A stretch of DNA of 64,000 bases from Papaver somniferum (taxonomy: Eukaryota > Streptophyta > Magnoliopsida > Ranunculales > Papaveraceae): positions 37,936,393-38,000,392 of the forward strand of contig NC_039361.1 in assembly GCF_003573695.1 (NCBI RefSeq). Direction: 5' to 3'. The notes under the pieces are model-generated. The model was not told where the DNA came from. It saw only the letters and a list, made by a program, of their open reading frames with translations, and did no database searches. Of the stretch, positions 22,647 through 33,468 are shown piece by piece (the first letter of the stretch is position 1; every line of letters starts with the position of its first letter). A program made the translations under genes and the position numbers.

Positions 22647-23485
22647 ATGAAATGGGGGATTGAGCTCTGCGGATCGGGAGATTTTTTGAGTCAACTCATA
22701 ATAAAAATCGGTTTTGATTTCAAACAATTTTTTCCGCCATTTTACAATAACTTATGATTCTTTGATTGATTTGTTCTTTCACGAATGTTTAATTATTATA
22801 TTGCAGAGTGATTTTACAAGCGATTGTAGAATCGTTTTAATCCCTTCATCTTCTTCAAGTCTTTGATACTTTAAAATTTCAAAACATAGTTCTCGCAAAT
22901 TTGATTTAGTTTTTTTAATGGAAACTTGATTTTTCTGTGCAGATCTTTCTGATTTGGCTGTGGGGAATCCAGTGGCGGAGTTTCGAGATGTATTCTGCAT
23001 CTGAAATACAGACAGTGGTATTAATGGCAGTGGTGTTCACCATCTTCTCATTGTGGATGGTTCATACTAGTAGAAACCCTTTGAACCTTGTTAAGGTAGA
23101 TAACTATAGAAACCTTCTTTACACACATTCTCATCAGCAAAATCAAAACAATTTCATGATTTACAATCATGATTGCCATTATCGTCAATTTTCTCATTGG
23201 AATTTTCAAAAAAAGTTTCCTCAGATACAGTTACTACATCATAGCCGCAAAATCAGTGAAAATTCTCATCTCATGCAAGTTTCCTATTTGACCAAGTACA
23301 TGGAATATTTTTATTTCTCTTCTCAACAAATTTTCAAAGTTATATTCCTAGATACTAGGACATGGTTATCTATATCTATGGAAGGAAGAACAATATATAT
23401 CCCCATTACCAAGAGGGTAACAACACACTTTCTCAATTTTTTAGATCTCAGAAATAGAGAAGCTATTCTCCAGAAAAACCCTAAG

Positions 23486-24647
23486 ATGTCTTCCAGTAAC
23501 GATAACCATATCAATCTTTTATCAAGACAACTAAGAAACGCAAATATTGATTTGCCAGCAAACCAAAGAAGGGTAGTCGGCACAGCTCAAAGAATCAATG
23601 CAGCAGCGGAAGAATGGACTTTTGGTATACTTGGAAAACTCAAGGCAAAGGGAAAGATACCAATGAAAACCATAAGAGCAGGAATCAACTCGCTCTGGAG
23701 AGGTTATAGAGGAAAAGAAATACGAGTTATGGGTCATAACTTGATGCTGGTGAAACTGAATAACGAAGTAGAACAAGATGAGGTTATTGCAAATGGCCCT
23801 TGGATTATTGGAGGAGCTCTATTCGTTGTTCAGAAATATTACTCTCATATCCCACTGACAGACTATCAGTTCACTCATCAGGTGTACACAATTGAATTCA
23901 AATATCTCAAGTTAGAGCATATGAATGTTGCAGTAATTGATGAAGCTATAACACATTTGGGGAAGAAGATTTCAACAAAGCTGGAGAACTGTAGACCAAA
24001 ATATGGAAGCACTGTGACTGCAAGAGTGGAGATTGATCTGAAGAAGATTTTGCATCGTGGAGGTTGGTGGAAATCAATCACTGGAGAGGATGTGTGGATC
24101 ATTGGTGTATGCAACTAAATAATATATGTGATAAATGCTGGGTGATTGATCATGTTGAGCATAGCTGTATGCAAACAACCCATCTTCTTCACTTAGATAG
24201 TTTATCAACAACGGAGTATGAAGCATATATGAGAGAAGAAGCTGATGTTTATGAAGCTAATGATGACGAGAGGAACCCATATAACTCTTATGATGAAGAG
24301 ATGGAAGCTGCTGCGGAAGGTGATGAACAAAGACAAAGTAAGAGGATGCGAAACTCTGCTCTTAATCAACCACCATCGATGAATCCTCACAATATTCATG
24401 TTATCCTACCAACCACAATAGAAAACACAGATACTACTAGTATGGACAACCATGTCACTGAGATGATGGAGTCTAGTAACTCAGATGCAAATACTTCGAA
24501 CCCCAAAACAGCTGGTCAGAGAGAGATTGCACAGGTATACAACTATACTTATACTTGCACTTTTTCTCCTTTCAATATTTTTAGCTTTCTTTCTCCTTTG
24601 CACTTTTGTCATAATATTTTGAATCTCCCACTTCATGCTCATATTAT
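23486..24647 (+). pseudogene. LINE ORF1 (DUF4283 and CCHC knuckle)
   Basis: The likely start is ATG 23486 (MSSSNDNHINLLSRQLRNAN), because the homologous LINE at 59431 starts at the matching position (MASSSKNQINQLSRQLRN). The DUF4283 region spans about residues 35-190 (MGHNLMLVKLNNEVEQDEVI, GPWIIGGALFVVQKY). The frame stops at 24116; a one-base shift near 24110 restores the knuckle CDKCWVIDHVEHSC (C-x2-C-x4-H-x4-C). The acidic tail then runs in frame, without a stop, into ORF2. ORF1 proteins bind the element's RNA. Confidence 0.75.
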
Positions 24648-27600
24648 GAAGGTCATCGCTTGGAACTGTAATGGATATGCAGCCAAAGGTTCTAGGAATT
24701 ATCTTGTAGACATTAATAAGAAGCTTAATCCTAATATTATTTTTATGCAAGAAACAAAAATAAACTCAGATAAAATCTTAAGTTATGTCAGACCTCTAAG
24801 TTTTCCTAACTCTTTCTACGTTCCATCCTTAGGAAGATCTAGGGGTATTTGTCTCCTTTGGAAAGATGGCTTTGATCTAGATATTATTTTCAGTGATAGA
24901 AACATGATTCATTGTTTAATTCGCATTGATCCTGCCAAGCCAGAATGGCTTCTTTCTTGTGTATATGGGTCTCCATATCCACAGGAAAAATTAGCTCAAT
25001 GGAATTTTATTAGGGATGTGTGTGAACAGTATGATATTAATGCACCCTGGATTCTCATAGGAGATCTGAACATAACTCTCTGTAATGAGGAAAGATCCCA
25101 TAGGTCTGTGCCTTCTAGTTCTTACTCTTCTAATATTGCTCACATTATTCATGAGGCGGGACTTAGCGATTTAGGTTTTCATGGAAACCCATTCACTTGG
25201 ACCAGCAATAAACATGGTACTGGTGCTATAAGATCTAGACTTGATAGAGCTTTAATGAATGCAGATTGGTTATAACTTTTCCTGATTCTATTCTTAGACA
25301 TTTACCTTTTTTGGGGTCAGACCACTGTCCTATATTTCTTGATTTAACTCCCAATACTGATGTTAATTCAAGAAATTGGAAGTTCTTTGAATGTTGGTTA
25401 AGAGACAGTTCTTGCAAGGAGCAGATTGACAAATCTTGGAAGAAACAAGTTAATGGTTCTAATGCATATGTGTTAGAGAAGAGATTACATGAAACAAGAA
25501 GACTCTTATCTTTATGGAACAAGAACACCTTCGGAAATATCCACAACAACTTGAAGAACCTACAAGAAGAATTATCTAAACTTCAGCAACCAACATCAAA
25601 TATTGACAACACAGTAAAAGTTAAAGAAGTTGAGAAGCATATTGAGGAATGTCATCAACATGAAGAGGAGTTTTACAGGCAGAAATCTAGAAGCACTATG
25701 TTCAAAGAGGTGGATCAAAACACAAAGCATTTTCATCAGCAATCTAACAAGAGAAGGGATAGAAACCACATTGAATCTTTAAAAAAGCCGGATGGTAGTT
25801 GGTGCAGTGGAAGAACCCAGATTGAAGAATTACTGAACTCTCACTTCAAGAATATTATGACGACCAACAATCCTGCTCTAGATAATACTTTGTTCGAACT
25901 TTTGCCAAAATGTATTACTGATGCGGACAACACATCATTGACTAGCATACCTGACGAAAATGAAATAACTCAAACTCTGAAGATGATGCAACCATGGAAA
26001 GCCCCAGGACCTGATGGATTTCCTCCGGGCTTCTTTCAATCACAGTGGCCAATGGTGAAAGATGATGTTATCAAGATGGTGCAAAGCTTCTTTGCTTCTG
26101 GAAAAATGTCGAAGAAGATGAACAAAACGAATTTATGTCTTATTCCAAAATGCACTCTTCCACAAACACCAGGAGATTATATACCAATAGCCTCGTGTAA
26201 CTCAACATACAAGTTAATCTCCAAGATATTATCAACTCGACTGAAAATACACTTGGATAAATCCACTCTCCAATGCAGGCAGCGTATGTTCCAGGCAGAC
26301 AGATAGGAGACAACATCACTCTAGCTCAATAATTAATCCATTGTATGAAGAGGAAGAAGACTAAGAAGGGTTATATGGATTTGAAACTCGATATGTCAAA
26401 GGTATTCGATCGAGTGGAATGGTCTTTTCTAGATAACATTATGAAGCATCTGGGTTTTAGTGAGAAACAGTGTAATTTAGTTCAGGAATGCATCAGCACA
26501 ACAGAAATACAAGTGCTACTAAATGGCTCAATCTGTCAAGCTTTCAAACCTACTTGCGGCATACGTCAGGGAGATCCACTCTCCCCATACTTATTCTTAT
26601 TGACTATGGAAGTCTTTACAAGATCCTTGGCAAAAGCTGAACAGGAAGGCAAAATACAGGAATAAAAATTGCTCGAAATGCTCCTCAGGTAACACACTTA
26701 CTGTTCGCTGATGATTGTCTGCTATTTGTTAAGGCAGACATTCACAATGCAAACAACTTGCTCGACATCATTGCTTCTTTCAGTGCTGCCTCAGGACAAC
26801 AAATAAACTTCCAAAAGTCGGCTGTCTACTTCTCCAAGCACATTCATTCGAGACATATTAGGCTTCTCCTTCGAAAGCTGAAGATGAATAAAATGAATCT
26901 AGATGAACGGTATCTGGGAATTCCTTTGTTTCTCAATAGAAAGAAGACCACCTATTTCTCCAATCTGATTGATACTATGAATACAAGGCTGACAAAATGG
27001 AAGGGAAAGTTCATTAATCAAGCTGGCAGGAGTGTCTTAGTCAAGATAGTTTTAAGCACGATGCATTCTCACAACATGAGCATATTCAGCATACCCAAAG
27101 CAACAATTAAGGAGATGGAAAAAATCCAGCGCAAGTTTTGGTGGAACAAGCATGACAACAAAGGTTTTCATATTACTTCATGGGAACAGATTAATAAGAA
27201 GAAGACTGCAGGTGGATTGGGATTTCGAGACCTGCATTGTTTTAATCAAGCTATGTTAGCAAAGACTGCTTGGAGACTCTGCCAATCTACAAAGCCTTTA
27301 TGGGCTAAAGCTCTTAAATAAAGACACTTTCCCAACAGTTCAGCTATGCATAGTAAGAAAAAAAAGAATTCAACTTGGGCTTGGCAAAGCATTCATGGAA
27401 TGACGAGTTTTATTCAAAAATACAGTTTTTGGATTATAGGAAATGGAGAAGATGTTCTTCTATGGCAATATAATTGGGTAAAAGGACTACAGCAACCACC
27501 AGTACCTGCTGCTAATACTGAGGAGATAGAAATCTACAACAAAGTCTCTGACTTAATCGATGCAAGCACTAGGATGTGGAAAAATGATGTTATTCGCACA

Positions 27601-28788
27601 ATATTCAATTCAGCTGATGCACAGAAGATACTAAGTATGACAATTACACCAAACACTACCGATAAATTGGTCTGGACTCTGACAAGGAATGGAGTTTTCA
27701 CAGTCAAGTCAGCTTATACAAAATTAGTGGAGCTTAAAGGAAGCGATGATGCAAATGGAGACACAAGCATGGAAAAAACTTGGAAAAAGCTGTGGAGCAT
27801 AAAAACTCTGCCAAGGGTCAAACATTTTCTTTGGAAGTGTATGATAGATATTGTTCCATCAAATGAAAGATTAACAAGAATTATAGGGTACACGGGTGAT
27901 ATATGCAAGACATGTAGTCAATGCATAGAAACCACAACACATATTATGTGTGAATGCCCATTCTCAAGAGCAGTTTGGACTTCAGTACCTGGTGCAAGGA
28001 GAAGTCTGCAGAACATGAACAACAATGTACAAGAGTGGATCCAAAGTTGGTTCACAGATGGAATGGACAGTCTGGATGAAGATTGGATAGTCAAAATGGA
28101 AAATACAGTTTGGAAGATATGGAAGGCTCGTTGCAGATATGTTTTTGATAACATAAAACCTGATCCAACTATTGTTATACGCAGTGTGCAACTTCTGAAT
28201 CTCTCTACAGGAAGTAGCATGCAACAAACTTATAGTTCTGCTGACAAAAATACATCTGCAGATACTAGTCATAACACTTGGACCCCTCCAGCACAACCAT
28301 TTCATTCAATCTGCATAAATGCTTCTTTTAAGAAACTTAATATTGTTACAGAGTCTGGATATGGTATAATATTGCGCGATTTTTCAGGTGGATTCGTGCA
28401 AGGAAAATACCACCATGCAGGTGGACAATTAACAGCAGAGGAAGCTGAATGCAATGGGTTGATGCAAGCCATACAATGGGCAGAGGCACTGAAACTACAA
28501 CATGTTATCTTTGAGATGGATGCTAAATCAGTAGTGGAGGCATCAAATGGAGATTTCATGAAGGTGTCTTGGAAAAATCAATCTCTTGTTTCAGAAATAC
28601 ACATTAGGTTAAGATCTCAGTCTTCTTGGACTTGCAATTTCATTAGTAGGAAACTAAATAATCCAGCAGAAAAATTAGCTAGGCATGCTAGAATTTACAA
28701 ATTTTCCAAGGTTTGGTTAAACCATCCTCCAAGTTTTATTGCTGGTGCAATATTGGAGGATATGAACAATGTTAGTTCTCTATTATAA
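24648..28788 (+). pseudogene. LINE ORF2: endonuclease, reverse transcriptase, zf-RVT, RNase H
   Basis: The AP-type endonuclease begins MKVIAWNCNGYAAKG and has FMQETK, CVYGSPY, IGDLNI and, after a frameshift near 25270, GSDHCPIFL. Reverse transcriptase: QPWKAPGPDGFPPGFF (26000), LDMSKVFDRVEWSFL (26390), GIRQGDPLSPYLFL (26560) and, after another shift near 26660, LLFADDCLLFVKA (26700). A TAA at 27319 interrupts the linker. zf-RVT: RVKHFLWKC...CKTCSQC...HIMCECPFSRAVW. RNase H has CINASFK where Asp is expected and NPAEKLARHA for NxADxLA, so two catalytic acids look altered. Frames also break near 26290. Confidence 0.85.
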
Positions 28789-28820
28789 GTAATACAATTT
28801 TTATTTGCATCAAAAAAAAA

Positions 28821-28837
28821 AGATGGTGATGTTCTAC
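28821..28837 (+). repeat. LINE target-site duplication, right copy
   Basis: AGATGGTGATGTTCTAC directly after the A-run; see the copy at 22630-22646. Confidence 0.85.
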
Positions 28838-28978
28838 GTATAAGAATGCACTCGTTTTTGGTACGTATGTAGATCTTTATAAGAGGAACATATCCTTGAA
28901 ATATATCTTCAAATCCAATATCATTTAATTTTTATTCATACAAAAAACGCTTAAAGTGTAAGATAGTGTTGTGAAGGG
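28838..28978 (+). mobile_element. Right half of the foldback MITE split by the LINE
   Basis: It carries ATAAGAGGAACATATCC, then ATCTTCAAATCC, then AAAGTGTAAGATAGTGTTGTGAAGGGA-like blocks in the same order as the right arm of the copy at 61888-62313. It ends where the 5S-like repeats begin. Confidence 0.6.
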
Positions 28979-29058
28979 ACGAGTTGCTTGTGCTCGTGCG
29001 GGAGAGTATGCTGCGTGGTTATGTCATATACTGGTCTCACATGAGACAAAGAACGTAT

Positions 29059-29175
29059 GCATTATACCGCTGCATTTTCAACACAATTAGCTCCAGAGTT
29101 GGTAGAAAAATCTGCGATTGAGCGTGCTCGGGTGTGAGTAATCCAGGGATGGCGACCTATCGGGATTACTGCTGG
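29059..29175 (+). repeat. 5S rRNA-like core, copy A
   Basis: GCATTATACCGCTGCATTTT is followed by ATTGAGCGTGCTCGGGTGTG (A-box-like AGTTAAGCGTGCT region) and CCAGGGATGGCGACCTATCG (C-box-like GGATGGGTGACC region), in the 5S spacing. Confidence 0.6.
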
Positions 29176-29539
29176 ATAACCGCAGTGATGCCCGTTGAAA
29201 ACCTCACACTGTTGGATGACCGCAATGGCTAAGTGGAGACAACATCGTATGGAGGGTTGGGTCATTACAAATAGTATCATAGCCGACGATGGTTCACCTG
29301 CCGAGGGTGAAAGAGTACGCTTGACGAGATATGTCAGGTACTGGTCTCATGAGGGACAGTAAACGTTGGAGATCTGGGCTTGAATAATATATTCTGGAGC
29401 CGAGGACGGCTCCAATTAAGGTGGTGGTATTGTAATATCCCGATTTGGGGGTAGGGTTCGTCAACTGGAATATAAGTAATGGTTTTTCCTTTCCTCACAC
29501 CCAGGCTTAATGAGCACACTCGGATGAGTTGTGGTAAAA

Positions 29540-29605
29540 AATTCCCAGTTAACCATGCATGGTCTGGAGTAGTCACATGATGGGTGTTTTCTCGGGAAGC
29601 TGCTG
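29540..29605 (+). repeat. 5S rRNA-like core, copy B (most diverged)
   Basis: AATTCCCAGTTAACCATGCA, then GGAGTAGTCACATGATGGGT and GTTTTCTCGGGAAGCTGCTG, follow the 5S internal-promoter order. Confidence 0.5.
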
Positions 29606-29780
29606 CTGGATGACCGCAATAGTGCTGTTAAAAATTCTATTCTGCTGGATAACCGCAGTGGGTAAGTGGGAACAATATCGGTGATAGTTGAGACACAATT
29701 AGTGACAGGTTGTTTATGCTCATACGATAAAGTATGTTGGGCGGTTATGGCATATACTGGTTTCACAATACACAAGGAAC

Positions 29781-30640
29781 GTCTAAACTATACCGCGGCC
29801 TTTTCAGCACAATTGGCTTCAGAGTTGGAAAAAATGTTGGAGTTAAGCGAGCTAGGGTGGGCGTAGGGGTGTAAATAATACCCGAAAATACTCGGTCTGC
29901 CTGTATCCGCCCGAGCCCGCCTGTACCCGAAGTAGCCCAAAGCCTGTTATGGCCCGTCATGGACCACCCGGCCCGACCTGGATTAAATTATTGGGCGGTC
30001 TCAGGCTTTGCGATTAATTATGATGCCCGGCCTGATACCCGGCCTGGTGCCCGGCCTGAAAGCCTTTTATGTGCCATTAATCATTTAATATCCTCTTAAA
30101 AATACTTAAAAGTTACAATTTTATAATTGTCAATTTTGTGTCAAGAAAAATAAAATATATAATTTTTTTTACTTATAATTAACCTTTTCAAAACATTAAT
30201 GGTAATATATTTTCTTATTAGAAAGTTTATTATACTCTAATTAATTATTTATTATAGGGTAAAATTAAAAAATTGTCAGTGTAATTTAAATATAAAATAA
30301 TACTATCACTTACGATATGCGATGTTGGAAAGGAAAGGATATTGTATTTATACCGTTCATTTGAAAATTTAAACTTAAAAAAAAAATAGTGGCTTGTCCG
30401 GCCCGATCTGGCCTGCCCGTATAAAATGCGGGCTTTGGGCGGTCTTTGGGTAGCAAATTATCTACTTGTGCCCTGCCTGTCCGGCCTGAATTTGTTTACG
30501 GGCTCACAAATATTAAGCCTGGCCTGCCTGGCCTGTCTTAGTTTTTGGGTCGGGCGGCCCGGCCTGCCCGAATTTACACCCCTAGGTGGGCATAATCCAG
30601 GGATGGGTGACCTCTCGGAAAGTTACTACTGGATAACCAC
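29781..30640 (+). repeat. 5S rRNA-like core, copy C, interrupted by a MITE
   Basis: The left part ends TTGGAGTTAAGCGAGCTAGG (A box) at 29863. The right part resumes at 30585 with the C-box GGATGGGTGACCTCTCGG at 30601. The 721 bp between is a hAT-type MITE. Rejoined, the two parts regain 5S spacing. Confidence 0.65.
29864..30584. mobile_element. hAT-type MITE (721 bp) inside 5S-like repeat
   Basis: Terminal inverted repeats TAGGGGTGTAAAT and ATTTACACCCCTA are flanked by an 8-bp duplication GGTGGGCG / GGTGGGCA (one mismatch), the size expected for hAT elements. The ends are rich in GCCCG words and the middle is AT-rich. No transposase is encoded. Confidence 0.8.
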
Positions 30641-30910
30641 AACGATGCTCATTGAAAACTCTATACTGTCAGATGACCGTAGTGGCTAAGTGGAGACATA
30701 ATCGGTAGAAGGTCGGATAATTGCACCCTCTTTCTGTTGGGCGATTGATTATTGCACTGTAACATGTAAAATGTAAAAGTTTATATTGTTCTTTGTAAAC
30801 TTGACAGGGAACAATATCTGTGATAATTGGGACACAACTAGGTTTATTTGTTCTTGTGCGGGTGAGTTTTTTAAGAAGTGGGCGGTTACTGGTCTCACAG
30901 GAGATAAGGA

Positions 30911-31030
30911 ATGTCCAAATTATACCGAAGCCTTTTCAGCACAATTGGTTCCAGAGTTGGCGGAAAACTCCACAGTTAAGCATGCTCGGATAGGAGTAAT
31001 TAAGGGATAGGTGATCTCTCGGGATGTTAC
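30911..31030 (+). repeat. 5S rRNA-like core, copy D
   Basis: The best-preserved core: AACTCCACAGTTAAGCATGC, then TCGGATAGGAGTAATTAAGG and GATAGGTGATCTCTCGGGAT. It aligns with the plant 5S A-box, intermediate element and C-box in order. Confidence 0.65.
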
Positions 31031-31884
31031 TGATGGATAACACCAGTGATTCCTGTTGAAAATCCCACACTGCCGTATGACCACAATGGCTAAGTGGGGA
31101 CGATATCGGTGGAGGGTCAGGTCATTACTTCCTCTTTCCATTAGGCGGTTGATTATTGCATTTGCACCATAACTTGTAACAGGGATGGGCCTAGAAAGGG
31201 GCTAACTGAGGCTATTGCCCGTCCCTTAACTTGGATAGAATTTTTTTAGCATACATATAGGTTGGTTTTTAATCTTAGCCCAACAGTTGACTAAATTAGC
31301 CCAGTATCAACCCCAATTTTTGATGTTTGTTAAATAAAACGAAAAGTTTAGTTTGCTTTCCACCATCATTCACATACAAACACACAGGTTTTCTTGAATT
31401 ATTTAGTATTATATTTATTAATAAGAGTTGTGATTCATTTTCCATACAAATATTTACAAACACGGTTGACAAATGTCTGTTTTTATTTTATCTTAGTGGT
31501 CGATGATTAAAATTCAGTTTCTAAAAAGTTCGGAAATGGTTTAGCTAAGAAAGATAAGTTGATATTGTATAAGACCTTCGCCAATAAACAATATTGCAGT
31601 TAATCATTTGAAGGAGGCTTCTCTTACTTTATGGTTTGGGTTCCTATGTACAGGTATGTCTGTTAACAATAAATACAATTTCTCCACAAATTCAAAGTAA
31701 CGAAAGAATCAAGGAAATAAATATCAAATCACTTGATTGTATCTCCATGCTAAGATGTTATTAATAAACCAACCACCATCTTTATAAATTGGGTTATCTT
31801 TATCTTTAAATTAGAAAGAAAAGCATACTACACTGGGGTCGGGCGTTTTCTTTTTGTAAGTTGAAATGCATTCAAAACAGACTA

Positions 31885-32870
31885 ATTTAGGGAGTTAGTA
31901 ACCCTTACATCATTAATAGTAGAGTCATCTAATGTTGGGCAATTGACTCCAACCCAAACATTAGATTTATCTACTTCCAAAGCTTGTAAAATACATGATG
32001 GTGGATCTCTCCTCCAATTAACAATAGTTCGAAAAGATTTGACCTTCTTAGCAAGGATGTCCGCTACATTGTTTGCTAATCTAGGAATACAAAAAAAACC
32101 TAAGAAATTATGGCAAAGGTTAATTTTTTTTTTTACTTCATCCATAATCGTTTGATTCTGTCATGTAATCTGAGATAGTTTTCCATTCAAATAATCAAAA
32201 AGGTTCTTGCAATCTTCCTCTACACTGAAGTTTGACAGTCTCTCATCTGAGATAGTTTGTTCTTTCATTTAGCTTGTTATACATAGATTTGACAGTGAAC
32301 TTACCTGAGTTGGTAAGCATCCATCTAAGAGTATCTGGTTTGGCTGCTAAGTTATTATCCAAGGAAATTCTTATGTTACTGATTTGTCTAGCTATATGAG
32401 TAGGGAACAATTCAAAAATTAAAATGGAATCCACTTATTGGTGATTGGATCAATTAGATTCTTTAGAGTGTTAAATGAGAGTTGATAGTTTTGTAGGTAC
32501 TAAGGTTTTCTTCTAGTTTAGGAATCCAGTTATCTCCCCAGATATTAATGCTATTTCCATCTCCGACTTTCCAAATACTATTTTGTTCAACTAGCTTAAT
32601 CCCCTTATTTATACATTTCCAAATCCAAGAACTAGTAGAAGGAATTTTTGCTTTAAAAGCAGAGGAGTTCCTGAAATATCCAGGTTTAAGTTGAGATACC
32701 CAAAAAGCCTTAGGCTCAGTCAAAAGTCTCCAAGCTAGTTTGGTTATCATGGCTAAGTTAAACTTAATATAAGAACCCAAAATAGGGGACCAACCACTCA
32801 TTGATGTTCCAGTTAGAATCTTCTCTACCGTTATATCCACCACTTCTATATGTTGGCACCAAAAACATCA
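31885..32870 (-). pseudogene. 5'-truncated LINE fragment (RT C-terminus, RNase H end)
   Basis: On the minus strand, 32843-32463 encodes the reverse-transcriptase C-terminal region (AMITKLAWRLLTEPKAFWV, WKVGDGNSINIWGDNWIP). 32434-32243 gives LRWMLTNSGKFTVKSMYNKL. 32145-31885 gives an RNase H tail (FCIPRLANNVADILAKKVKS, with the final catalytic Asp present). The zf-RVT and most of RNase H between them are deleted. It resembles the plus-strand fragment at 60060-61117, so both come from one family distinct from the 22.6-kb LINE. Confidence 0.7.
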
Positions 32871-33468
32871 TTATCCTCCACTTGAAACTCAATTTTAGCT
32901 GTTGGATCCGCTACTGGTGTGCAAAAATGCTCGTCCCAAAACAAGGTGAGAATTGAGAAGACTGCTGCCGACGCTAAGCGCACCGGTACATAAGGCCCTT
33001 TTGCACATCAAGGGAAATATACTATTTAGAATTTTGTTCAATTTCAATTTCTCATAGAACTTTTTTTTTTGTTTTTTTGTATAAATATTTCCCTAACCAT
33101 AATTTCTGAGTCTGTCCCTGGTCATACATGTTCATGTCTTCAGTTATTCATCATCGAATAACTGAATTTCTTGGGATTTCTTATACGTTTTTTGTGTGAT
33201 GTTGTATCTTTGAATTTCTTATTCAGTCTCATATCAATCTACCAAATCTATTAGCACTCCACCTCTATACGGACCAGGTGATCCCCTTGCAACTAAATGA
33301 AACAATAAGAATTGATAACTAAATGAAATACACTGACAATCAAGGACGGACCCAAAAATCTTCCAAGGACATGGCTATAATATTATTTGAGGTCAGTGCA
33401 GCCCAAGGCTGCGACAATTTTTTTTTTAGAAAGAATTGCATGATCAATAGTTAATTTGGATTTCTTTA
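32871..33468. other. Unassigned DNA between LINE fragment and Helitron
   Basis: AT-rich with T-runs around 33060-33080. Short words such as GTCTGTCCCTGG (33111) and GGACGGACCC (33343) look like ends of small MITEs but I could not pair them. No gene seen. Confidence 0.35.

Larger units (their letters stand above)
22647..28820 (+). mobile_element. Near full-length L1-type plant LINE with RNase H
   Basis: The element is about 6.2 kb: 5' UTR, ORF1 (DUF4283 RNA-binding-like domain and zinc knuckle), ORF2 (endonuclease, reverse transcriptase, zf-RVT, RNase H) and a short 3' A-run (28812-28820), bounded by a 17-bp target duplication. Frameshifts and stops break both ORFs, so it is not autonomous now. 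It landed inside a foldback MITE. Relatives from the same family lie on the minus strand at 45.2-59.4 kb. Confidence 0.85.
28979..31179 (+). mobile_element. Cassandra-like TRIM cluster carrying 5S rRNA-related segments
   Basis: A ~350-bp unit recurs with the order TATACTGGT.TCACA, TATACCG....TTTTCAGCACAATTGG, a 5S rRNA-like core, GGATAACC.CAGTGATGCC, TGGCTAAGTGG.GACA and ATCGGT.GA.GGT. Four 5S-like cores lie at 29059-29175, 29540-29605, 29781-29863 plus 30585-30640, and 30911-31030. Plant Cassandra TRIM elements are known to carry a 5S-derived Pol III promoter in their LTRs. The TGTAATATCCCG at 29431 looks like an LTR start. Exact LTR borders could not be set and no protein is encoded. Confidence 0.6.

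Noticed and set aside
22937..23485. N-terminal 183 residues of the long LINE ORF1 frame
   Set aside because: The related LINE starts its ORF1 at the position equivalent to 23486, so the upstream frame is probably 5' UTR that happens to be open.
28979..31179. Functional 5S rRNA genes
   Set aside because: The cores deviate at many positions, lack the T-run terminator directly after the core and sit in TRIM-like repeats, so they are 5S-derived rather than working rRNA genes.
33100..33360. A further MITE between GTCTGTCCCTGG and GGACGGACCC
   Set aside because: The two motifs face the wrong way for the ends of one element and no duplication is visible.
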